64,000 nucleotides of DNA, taken from Anaerostipes hadrus ATCC 29173 = JCM 17467 (GTDB lineage: Bacteria; Bacillota; Clostridia; Lachnospirales; Lachnospiraceae). The DNA lies in the NCBI RefSeq assembly GCF_030296915.1, contig NZ_AP028031.1:573001-637000 (forward strand), written 5' to 3'. The notes below the pieces were generated by a model that ran no database searches, was not told the origin of the DNA, and was given only the letters and a program-made list of their open reading frames with translations. Shown here piece after piece: positions 37,648-44,477 of this stretch; within the stretch, counting starts at the first letter, position 1; each line of letters begins with the position of its first letter. Both the position numbers and the translations under genes were made by a program.

Positions 37648-37677
37648 GAAAAAAGGATGAAAAACTCCATCCTTTTC
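37648..37677 (-). terminator. Terminator after the sugar-phosphate transferase gene
   Basis: On the minus strand AAAAGGATG (37676-37668) pairs with CATCCTTTT (37659-37651) around an eight-base loop, then TTTTCTG. It lies between two minus-strand genes and would reduce read-through into the LCP gene. Confidence 0.7.
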
Positions 37678-37684
37678 TTGCTGT

Positions 37685-39115
37685 TTAATATGCATTTTTA
37701 TTGACAAATCCCTTAAAGAATGTAAGAAATAATATCTTGATATCAAGTCCCAAAGACCAATTCTCAATATAATACAGGTCATGCTCGATTCTGCTTCGGA
37801 TGGAAGTATCACCACGGAATCCATTGACCTGAGCCCATCCAGTAATACCTGGACGAACTTGATGCTTGATCATATAACGAGGAATCTCTTCTTTAAATTT
37901 CTCGACAAACAAAGGTCGTTCTGGACGTGGCCCGATCAGACTCATATCGCCTTTTAATACATTCCAGAATTGAGGAAGTTCATCAAGGCTTGTCTTACGG
38001 ATCACACGTCCAACAGGTGTAACACGGACATCGTTCTTGGTTGTCCATTCTTTGGCCTCTTTCTTAGGGTCCTGTACACCCATGGAACGGAATTTGTACA
38101 TCTTAAAAGGTTTATTCCCAAGACCGATTCGTTCTTGGGCAAAAATGATCGGTCCAGGAGAACTCTTCTTCACAAGGATCGCAACGATAAGCATGATCGG
38201 TGAGAATAAGATCAACGCAATGATAGAACCGATAATATCGATCAGACGTTTGATCAGTTTATTCATCGTATTTGTTAATGGTACGTTACGGATATTGATA
38301 ACTGGGAGTCCGTCCAGATCTTCGGTGTATGGGTTTGTGGAAATAAAGTTATAGTAATCTGGAACAAACTTTGTATGCACACCAGACTTCTCACAGATCG
38401 CAACGATCTGTTCCAGTTTATGGTATTCATTCAGATTCAGAGTGATCGCAACTTCATCAAGAGATGTCTTCTCAAGATAAGCGGCAAGATCTGAAAGTGT
38501 ACCGATCTTCTTGATTCCACGATATTCAAAATTATCACTGACAAGATCATCAAAAATCCCATGAACCTTTAAGCCCCATTGAGGATTTGATTTGATGCGG
38601 TCGATATATGCAGCTGCTGAAGTACTGAAACCGATAAATACCGTATGTTTGATATTGCGTCCTTTCTTACGATTCGTTTTCAAAATCCTGCGTATGATAT
38701 ATCTGGATAAAAGACCAAAAATAAAGTTAAATAAATAAAATAACAGATATAAAGAACGAGGAAAGTTCTGAATCTGCCATACAGTGATCACAAATGCAGA
38801 AAGTCCAAGTCCGATCAGGTTCGCTTTGACCAGATTCACAAGTTCCTTGGAACCACGCTGGTAACGCTTTGGTGTATAAAGACCAAAGAACGAATACAAT
38901 AACAATAACAGGATCAAAGAGCTGATCAGCGGTTTCTGATATTGATAAAACTCTGGATAATAGCGGTTGAGATCGAAAATCTCCTGATTCAGCCAGAATC
39001 CAAAGATCGTGCATTTAAATCTTATATACCATGCTGCAAATCCTGCAAAATAAATGCAGACAGCATCTATCACGACATGCAGTCTGTTTAAGTAAGTTTG
39101 GTTTTGTTTGATCAT
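37685..39115 (-). CDS. Polyprenyl glycosylphosphotransferase (initiating sugar-phosphate transferase)
   Basis: 476 aa. Four or five N-terminal membrane helices and a Rossmann-like middle part (about 150-260) precede the bacterial sugar transferase domain: KRLIDIIGSIIALILFSPIML, KMYKFRSMG, RKTSLDELPQFWNVLKGDMSLIGPRPERP and RPGITGWAQVNG. The enzyme puts the first sugar-1-phosphate onto undecaprenyl phosphate, so it is the likely first step of the polymer made here. It has a promoter of its own and a terminator after it. The exact sugar (glucose, galactose or an N-acetyl derivative) is not decided by sequence. Confidence 0.92.
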   Translation of the reverse strand: MIKQNQTYLNRLHVVIDAVCIYFAGFAAWYIRFKCTIFGFWLNQEIFDLNRYYPEFYQYQKPLISSLILLLLLYSFFGLYTPKRYQRGSKELVNLVKANLIGLGLSAFVITVWQIQNFPRSLYLLFYLFNFIFGLLSRYIIRRILKTNRKKGRNIKHTVFIGFSTSAAAYIDRIKSNPQWGLKVHGIFDDLVSDNFEYRGIKKIGTLSDLAAYLEKTSLDEVAITLNLNEYHKLEQIVAICEKSGVHTKFVPDYYNFISTNPYTEDLDGLPVINIRNVPLTNTMNKLIKRLIDIIGSIIALILFSPIMLIVAILVKKSSPGPIIFAQERIGLGNKPFKMYKFRSMGVQDPKKEAKEWTTKNDVRVTPVGRVIRKTSLDELPQFWNVLKGDMSLIGPRPERPLFVEKFKEEIPRYMIKHQVRPGITGWAQVNGFRGDTSIRSRIEHDLYYIENWSLGLDIKILFLTFFKGFVNKNAY

Positions 39116-39145
39116 ATGATAAATACTCCTTTTTCACTTCCTTCT

Positions 39146-39174
39146 ATTATAAGGGATAAAAAGAGATCATACAA
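39146..39174 (-). promoter_or_regulatory. Sigma-A promoter for the sugar-phosphate transferase gene
   Basis: On the minus strand a -35 TTGTAT (39169-39174) and a -10 TATAAT (39146-39151) are separated by 17 bases, about 30 bases before the ATG. Confidence 0.75.
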
Positions 39175-39226
39175 TGACAAATGACTTAACTTTTTCTTAT
39201 TTTTGTATTTTGTACTTATTGACACT

Positions 39227-39250
39227 CTCATCATTTTCACGAAAAATGAG
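39227..39250. repeat. Imperfect inverted repeat upstream of the HtrA-type protease
   Basis: TCATTTT (39231-39237) faces AAAATGA (39243-39249), extended by CTCAT/ATGAG with a two-base bulge, just after a TTGACA (39219-39224). No good -10 lies 17 bases on. It may be an operator for the protease gene. Confidence 0.35.
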
Positions 39251-39373
39251 AAAAAAGAGGAAATCATTTTTTAGTAACATATTAATCACAGTTTTTACAC
39301 ATTTATAAGATATATTTATCTCATAAAAGATAAAGATTGAAATAAAAGATCAGGATTGAAAGGAGAATTAATC

Positions 39374-40741
39374 ATGAGTGAATATAATACAAATCAGGAT
39401 GGACAGTGGAAGACTTCCGATCAGTGGAGAGCGGAGGAAGCGAACGACCATTCCAATCCTAAGAAAAACAAAAATGGCGGCAGAGGAAAATATGTTGCAA
39501 AATTAGCAGCATCTGCAGTAGCTTTTGGATTGATCGCAGGGCTTGTGATGCAGGGAGTCACATATGGATTTAGCAGAGCAGGCATTGGAAATGGTGCAAC
39601 ACAGCTTGCAACAACGAAGACAACAAGCAGCAGTTCAAGTACCAGCAGTAATGACCTCTCAGGTGTATCAAAAAATGTTATGCCATCGATCGTATCGATC
39701 ACAGGAAAGTTCGAGACAACAAGCCAGAGTTGGTTTGGACAGACACAAAGCAGTGAATCCGAAGGTGTTGGTTCAGGTATCATCATTGGCAAGAAAGATG
39801 GTAAGATTTTGATCGTTACAAATAACCATGTTGTAGCAGATGCCAAATCTTTATCCGTAGGATTTGTGGATGGAAAGAGTGCAAGTGCAACCATTCGTGG
39901 TACTGACAGCGATGCGGACTTAGCCGTTGTAGAAGTAGATACAAAGAACATGAAATCTTCTACCTTAAAGAAGATCGCAGTGATCACATTAGGAGATTCC
40001 TCAAAATTACAGACAGGAGAAAGAGCGATCGCAATTGGTAATGCATTAGGATATGGACAGTCTGTCACAGGTGGTTATATCAGTGCATTAAATCGTCAGG
40101 TACAGTTGACAGACAAGACAATGACACTGATTCAGACAGATGCAGCGATCAACCCTGGAAATAGTGGTGGTGCTTTATTAAATAGCAAAGGTGAATTAAT
40201 TGGTATTAATACAGTTAAATATTCTTCAGAAGATGTAGAAGGAATGGGATATGCGATTCCGATCAATACAGCAAGACCGATCATCAATAAACTGATCAAG
40301 AATGAGGCAACAAGTGAGAGTGAACAGGCATATTTAGGTGTATCAGGTCAGACGATCGACAGCTCTATGGCAAGCCAGTTTGATATGCCATCTGGTGTTT
40401 ATGTACAGCAGGTGATCAAGAGTTCCCCAGCCCAGAAAGCAGGCATCAGTGCAGGAGATGTGATAGTATCCTTTAATGGAAGCAACGTTTCTACAATGGA
40501 TGGATTAAAAGAAAAGATTTCAAACCTGAAAGCAGGCAAGAAAGTTAAAGTTGTTGTAAAACGTCAGAATCAGATGGGTACTTATGAGAAGAAGACACTG
40601 ACAGTTACTCTTGGAAAGAAATCAGATGCACCAAGCACAAGCAGTAACAGCAGCAATAGCAATAGTAATAACAGCAATAGTTACAACAATAATTATAATA
40701 ATGAAAGTTCTAACAGCCAGTATTATAGTTTTGGACAGTAA
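39374..40741 (+). CDS. HtrA/DegP-type serine protease with PDZ domain
   Basis: 455 aa from the ATG at 39374 (AAAGGAG upstream). A cytoplasmic tail, one transmembrane helix at about 44-66, a Ser-rich linker and a trypsin-like domain with H152, D182 and S264 (NPGNSGG) are visible. A PDZ domain follows (about 320-415), then a Ser/Asn-rich tail. It would sit in the membrane with the protease outside, degrading or refolding misfolded exported proteins. The low-complexity tail also makes long false reading frames on the other strand. Confidence 0.93.
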   Translation: MSEYNTNQDGQWKTSDQWRAEEANDHSNPKKNKNGGRGKYVAKLAASAVAFGLIAGLVMQGVTYGFSRAGIGNGATQLATTKTTSSSSSTSSNDLSGVSKNVMPSIVSITGKFETTSQSWFGQTQSSESEGVGSGIIIGKKDGKILIVTNNHVVADAKSLSVGFVDGKSASATIRGTDSDADLAVVEVDTKNMKSSTLKKIAVITLGDSSKLQTGERAIAIGNALGYGQSVTGGYISALNRQVQLTDKTMTLIQTDAAINPGNSGGALLNSKGELIGINTVKYSSEDVEGMGYAIPINTARPIINKLIKNEATSESEQAYLGVSGQTIDSSMASQFDMPSGVYVQQVIKSSPAQKAGISAGDVIVSFNGSNVSTMDGLKEKISNLKAGKKVKVVVKRQNQMGTYEKKTLTVTLGKKSDAPSTSSNSSNSNSNNSNSYNNNYNNESSNSQYYSFGQ

Positions 40742-40776
40742 AACCGGTTGAAAAAAGAACCAAAGAAAGATACAAT

Positions 40777-40814
40777 AAAATGGAACCCTGTGAGTAGGCA
40801 GGGTTCCATTTTTT
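40777..40814 (+). terminator. Terminator after the HtrA-type gene
   Basis: Perfect 14-bp stem AAAATGGAACCCTG (40777-40790) with CAGGGTTCCATTTT (40799-40812), eight-base loop, T tail. Confidence 0.92.
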
Positions 40815-40832
40815 AGTCAGGAGAATATGCCT

Positions 40833-41315
40833 ATGGTTATGATCGAAATTGAAAATATTAAGAAGTTTATGGCAGGTTTTTTAGGAGGAAATCTTTTTGA
40901 TGATTTCTTGATGAGCGAAGGAAAACTGTCCATGAACATTTCGTATGAATTTGATGGAAAGATCTTAAAAGAATTTTATGATACAGAAGAATGGAAAGAG
41001 ATGAAACAATATCCATATGTAACGTGGGAAGAAGAGAAAGAAAAAATATTTTCTCTCGTAAAAGGGAAGAAGACACCGCTGTCTTTTCAATTTGTGATGA
41101 TGTTAAAACCAGATCTTTCTCCAGAGTTTCTTGCCAAATATAATCTTGCAGTCCGAGAAGATGAAATAGCAGGATTATTTATCAACATTTTATACGACCG
41201 ACAGGGATTAAAGTGTACATCAGGAGTGTCCAGAAAGACATTTGTACTGGATAAGACTTTGGAAGAAGCGTGGGATCAGGAAGTGAAAGAAAGATTTTTA
41301 ACAAAGTACCTGTAA
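40833..41315 (+). CDS. DUF5721 family protein
   Basis: 160 aa, soluble, no signal. AGGAG sits nine bases before the ATG at 40833; an ATG at 40827 is only three bases away and less likely. The sequence (FMAGFLGGNLFDDFLMSEG, FEFDGK-like core, GLFINILYDRQGLKCTSGVS) matches a small family confined mainly to Lachnospiraceae and relatives. No function is known. It is a useful taxonomic hint. Confidence 0.7.
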   Translation: MVMIEIENIKKFMAGFLGGNLFDDFLMSEGKLSMNISYEFDGKILKEFYDTEEWKEMKQYPYVTWEEEKEKIFSLVKGKKTPLSFQFVMMLKPDLSPEFLAKYNLAVREDEIAGLFINILYDRQGLKCTSGVSRKTFVLDKTLEEAWDQEVKERFLTKYL

Positions 41316-41340
41316 AATTTTTCACAAACTTCGGGAACTT

Positions 41341-41370
41341 AAAAGAAACTTTGTTTGCATGTTTCTTTTT
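41341..41370 (+). terminator. Terminator after the DUF5721 gene
   Basis: AAAAGAAAC (41341-41349) pairs with GTTTCTTTT (41361-41369) around an 11-base loop and is followed by T. Confidence 0.7.
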
Positions 41371-41390
41371 GCGTAGATATATGTTAGAAT
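41362..41390 (+). promoter_or_regulatory. Candidate promoter for the DegV gene
   Basis: An extended -10 (TGT before TAGAAT, 41385-41390) lies 17 bases after a poor -35 (TTTCTT). The call rests mainly on the -10. Confidence 0.35.
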
Positions 41391-41439
41391 AAGTAGTAAT
41401 GAATACCAGATAAGAAAGTTGTAAAAAGGAGATACGAAT

Positions 41440-42276
41440 ATGAGTTTTCATATTGTTTGTGACAGCTGTACGGATTTGACAGAAGAAGATTTAAAAAAAG
41501 GATGTTATACTTTAGTACCCCTGACATTATTAGTGGATGGAGAAGAAATCATAGATGATGAAACATTTGATCAGGCAGATTTCTTAGCAAAGGTTGCAGC
41601 AAGTAAAGAGTCTGTGAAGTCAGCATGCCCTGCACCAGAGAGTTATATGGAAGCATATTCCAAGGCAGATGATATATATGTGGTAACATTATCTGCAGAA
41701 TTAAGTGGATCATACAACAGTGCAGTTTTAGGAAAGAATCTATATGAAGAAGAGAACGGAACAAAGAATATTCATGTAGTGAATTCCAGAGGAGCCGCTA
41801 CGACTCAGGTTCTGATCGCACGTAAGCTCAACGAATATGCAAGTCAGGGAATGCCATTTGAAGAAGTGGTTGATAAGATTGAAGAGTATACAACGAGTCT
41901 TAGAACATATTTTGTTTTGGAGACACTAGAAGTACTAAGAAAGAACGGAAGATTATCAAGACTATCTGCAACGATCGCCGGTGCATTAAATATCAAACCA
42001 GTCATGATCGGTACAAGAGACGGCGTGATCCAGAAAGCAGCCCAGGCAAGAGGAATGAAGAAAGCACTCGCGAAGATGGTAGAACACATGGGAAGCGAAG
42101 GAAGAGATCTCACAAGAAGACAATTTGTCATTTCACACTGCAATTGCTACGAGAGAGCTGTTTACGTGAAAGAATTGATCAAGAAGCACTTACACGCAGA
42201 AGACGTTGATATTGTAGATACTAAAGGAGTCAGCAGTTTGTATGCATGCGATGGAGGAATCATTGTATCATATTAG
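41440..42276 (+). CDS. DegV family fatty-acid-binding protein
   Basis: 278 aa. HIVCDSCTDLTEEDLKKG, the KSACPAPESYMEAY stretch, VVTLSAELSGSYNSA and the RKNGRLSRL...IKPVMIGTRDG segment are classic DegV motifs. DegV/FakB proteins bind a fatty acid and present it to the kinase FakA for use in lipid synthesis. No fakA is seen nearby. AAGGAG precedes the ATG. It is followed by the long inverted repeat at 42361-42468. Confidence 0.9.
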   Translation: MSFHIVCDSCTDLTEEDLKKGCYTLVPLTLLVDGEEIIDDETFDQADFLAKVAASKESVKSACPAPESYMEAYSKADDIYVVTLSAELSGSYNSAVLGKNLYEEENGTKNIHVVNSRGAATTQVLIARKLNEYASQGMPFEEVVDKIEEYTTSLRTYFVLETLEVLRKNGRLSRLSATIAGALNIKPVMIGTRDGVIQKAAQARGMKKALAKMVEHMGSEGRDLTRRQFVISHCNCYERAVYVKELIKKHLHAEDVDIVDTKGVSSLYACDGGIIVSY

Positions 42277-42360
42277 ATTCTGGTTACTTGAATAGACGTG
42301 TATATAAGTGATAGAAATAAACATCCACTTAAATTTTCCAAGTTTATAATTGTCTACACG

Positions 42361-42468
42361 ATAGACTTCTGATATATGATAAAAAATAAATAAACGATCG
42401 GGAGAGCAGCATTAGAATTTTGCTCTCCCGATCGTTTATTTATTTTTTATCATATATTCAAAATCTAT
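42361..42468. repeat. Long structured inverted repeat (37-bp perfect stem), IR1
   Basis: A perfect 37-bp inverted repeat, arms 42372-42408 and 42421-42457, encloses a 12-base loop that contains TAGAATT. Outside it lie a six-base internal loop on each side (CTTCTG left, TCAAAA right) and a further five pairs, ATAGA (42361-42365) with TCTAT (42464-42468). The inner part is GC-rich (CGATCGGGAGAGCA) and the outer arms are A/T tracts, so it can act as a terminator in both directions. It is far longer than a terminator needs. See the similar element at 50291-50409. Confidence 0.9.
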
Positions 42469-42491
42469 AGTTGGCTAACTACAACTTAAAA

Positions 42492-42509
42492 TTGTTACAA
42501 AATTAACGT
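42492..42509 (+). promoter_or_regulatory. Rex-like operator 1
   Basis: TTGTTACAAAATTAACGT is close to the Firmicutes/clostridial Rex consensus TTGTTAA-N4-TTAACAA (mismatches at the seventh base and the last two). Rex senses the NADH/NAD ratio and represses fermentation and hydrogenase genes. Confidence 0.65.
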
Positions 42510-42533
42510 GATTATGCACAAAAATGAGCTGGA

Positions 42534-42551
42534 TTGTTACAAAATTAACGT
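42534..42551 (+). promoter_or_regulatory. Rex-like operator 2
   Basis: An exact copy of operator 1, 42 bases downstream, so the two lie on the same face of the helix. It ends 21 bases before the -35 of the hydrogenase promoter. Confidence 0.65.
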
Positions 42552-42572
42552 ACAAATTGCACAAAAAAACAC

Positions 42573-42601
42573 TTGAATTTGTCGAAAAATGTGCGTATAA
42601 T
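42573..42601 (+). promoter_or_regulatory. Sigma-A promoter for the hydrogenase operon
   Basis: -35 TTGAAT (42573-42578), 17-base spacer, -10 TATAAT (42596-42601). A strong AAGGAGGA ribosome site follows at 42631-42638. Confidence 0.85.
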
Positions 42602-42644
42602 GAGAGTCAATATACTGATATAGAGGAATTAAGGAGGATGAGTC

Positions 42645-44477
42645 ATGAGTCGTTTGGAATTAAGGTCTCCGAACCAGGCACAGCTGGTTGTGGAAGGTCT
42701 TTATAAGGATTTGGAACGAAGAATCGAGTCAAGCCCGCCAGGGTTATGTCCGGTTGATATGTCCAGAGCATTTTTGGAGATCTGTCATGCACAGAGCTGT
42801 GGAAAGTGTGTTCCATGTCGTGTAGGACTTGGACAGTTAAAGAATCTGATCACTGATGTTTTAGATGGCAAAGCAACGATCCGAACTTTAACAGAGATAC
42901 ATGAAACAGCAAAATCCATTATGGAATCTGCAGATTGTGCGATTGGCTATGAGGCAGCCAATATGGTATACAAAGGAGCCATTGGATTTAAAGATGATTA
43001 TGTAGAACATATCATGTATCATCGATGCTTAAGTACGTTAAAACAGCCAGTGCCATGTGTATCCAGATGTCCTGCGAGAGTGGATATTCCGGGATATATT
43101 GCGTTGGTGCGTGAAGGAAGATATGAGGATGCGATCCGTCTGATCAGAAAAGATAATCCATTTCCAACAACATGTGGATTTATCTGCGAGCATCCATGTG
43201 AAGCATTATGCCGTAGAAATATGATCGATGATGCGGTGAATATCCGTGGATTAAAACGTATGGCAGCAGATGCAGCAGGATACGTTGCACCGCCAGAATG
43301 TGCAGAATCTACAGGGAAGAATATTGCCGTTGTAGGTGGTGGACCAGGTGGATTAAGTGCAGCATATTTCTTACAATTGATGGGGCATCAGGTAACCGTA
43401 TATGAGATGCTTCCAAAACTTGGAGGAATGTTACGTTATGGAATTCCAAACTACAGACTGCCAAAAGAACGCTTAGATGATGATATTCAGGCAATCTTAG
43501 ACACAGGAGTCAAAGTAGATTGTGGAAAAGCTATCGGCAAAGATTATTCCATTGTGGATTTAAAAGAAAAATATGATGCTGTACTGATCACGATCGGTGC
43601 AAGCACAGATAAGAAGTTAGGATTAGAAGGCGAAGATGCCAAAGGCGTTATTTCAGCGGTACAGTTCTTAAGAAATGTCGGATATGGAACACAGGAAAGC
43701 CTGGAAGGAAAAGAAGTTGCCGTGATCGGTGGTGGAAATGTTTCCATGGATGCAGTTCGTACATCTGTAAGATTTGGTGCGAAGAAAGTCAGCATCGTAT
43801 ATCGAAGAAGAGTTGCCGATATGACAGCACTTCCAGATGAGATTTCAGGAGCAGAAGCAGAAGGTGTTGAGATCAAGACATTGATGGCACCTTCAAGAAT
43901 CGAGAAAGACGAAGAAGGCAATGTCAAAGGTATATGGGTAACACCACAGATGATCAGTAATATCAAAGGTGGAAGAGCATCTGTAAAGCCAACAGGGGAA
44001 GATGACGTATTTATCCCATGTCAGACACTGATTGTAGCAATCGGTCAGGATATCGAATATCAGCACTTCGAAGAAGCAGGAGTTCCCGTACAGAGAGGAA
44101 AGATCAACGTAGAGAAATTTGGTGGATTCGAAGAGATGCCAGGAGTATTTGCAGGTGGAGACTGTGCGACAGGTCCATCCACAGTTATTTCAGCAATCGC
44201 AGCAGGTAAAGTTATCGCAGCCAATATCGATGAATATCTGGGATATCATCATGAAATTACAGCAGATGTTGAGATTCCAGAACCTAAGTTAGAAGATAAA
44301 CCAGCATGTGGAAGAGTTAATCTTACAGAGAGAGAAGCTGGAGAGAGAGTTAAAGACTTTGAAGGAGTCGAAAACTGTATGACAGAGAAAGAAGCATGCC
44401 AGGAGGCAGGAAGATGTCTTCGCTGTGACCACTTTGGTTATGGTATTTTCAAAGGAGGTAGGGATACAAAATGGTAA
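42645..44477 (+). CDS. NuoF-segment/GltD-like flavoprotein, hydrogenase-linked NAD(P) oxidoreductase
   Basis: 610 aa. The N-terminal part carries a NuoF-type [4Fe-4S] site: CGKCVPC (C52, C55, C58) with C98. A GltD-like reductase follows: an Fe-S binding helical segment (CVSRCPARVDIPGYI...CGFICEHPCEALCRR), an FAD fold GGGPGG (from 231) and an NAD(P) fold VIGGGNVSMDA near 360, then GGDCATGPSTVISAIAAGK. A C-terminal CxxxxxC-like LRCDHFG closes it. It overlaps the hydrogenase gene by seven bases and is its likely electron partner, passing electrons between NAD(P)H and the iron-sulfur chain. It lacks the FMN domain of true NuoF/HydB, so FAD is the visible flavin. Domain calls are strong; the direction of electron flow is inferred. 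Confidence 0.88.
   Translation: MSRLELRSPNQAQLVVEGLYKDLERRIESSPPGLCPVDMSRAFLEICHAQSCGKCVPCRVGLGQLKNLITDVLDGKATIRTLTEIHETAKSIMESADCAIGYEAANMVYKGAIGFKDDYVEHIMYHRCLSTLKQPVPCVSRCPARVDIPGYIALVREGRYEDAIRLIRKDNPFPTTCGFICEHPCEALCRRNMIDDAVNIRGLKRMAADAAGYVAPPECAESTGKNIAVVGGGPGGLSAAYFLQLMGHQVTVYEMLPKLGGMLRYGIPNYRLPKERLDDDIQAILDTGVKVDCGKAIGKDYSIVDLKEKYDAVLITIGASTDKKLGLEGEDAKGVISAVQFLRNVGYGTQESLEGKEVAVIGGGNVSMDAVRTSVRFGAKKVSIVYRRRVADMTALPDEISGAEAEGVEIKTLMAPSRIEKDEEGNVKGIWVTPQMISNIKGGRASVKPTGEDDVFIPCQTLIVAIGQDIEYQHFEEAGVPVQRGKINVEKFGGFEEMPGVFAGGDCATGPSTVISAIAAGKVIAANIDEYLGYHHEITADVEIPEPKLEDKPACGRVNLTEREAGERVKDFEGVENCMTEKEACQEAGRCLRCDHFGYGIFKGGRDTKW

Noticed and set aside
39421..40068. 215-codon open frame on the minus strand opposite the HtrA-type gene
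   Set aside because: It is a mirror of the protease frame, caused by that gene's codon use and Ser/Asn-rich composition. No ribosome site, no recognisable family, and the plus-strand product has a complete catalytic triad.
42361..42468. IR1 as a MITE or invertible promoter
   Set aside because: No clear target-site duplication flanks the outer stem, and the 12-base loop is too small to carry an invertible promoter.
42524..42706. 60-codon plus-strand frame beginning MSWIVTKLTYKL before the hydrogenase operon
   Set aside because: It runs through the second Rex-like site and the promoter into the flavoprotein gene in another frame. Transcripts from the promoter start too far downstream to include its start.
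43544..43966. 140-codon minus-strand frame inside the flavoprotein gene
   Set aside because: A shadow of the GltD-like coding frame, with no start signals of its own.
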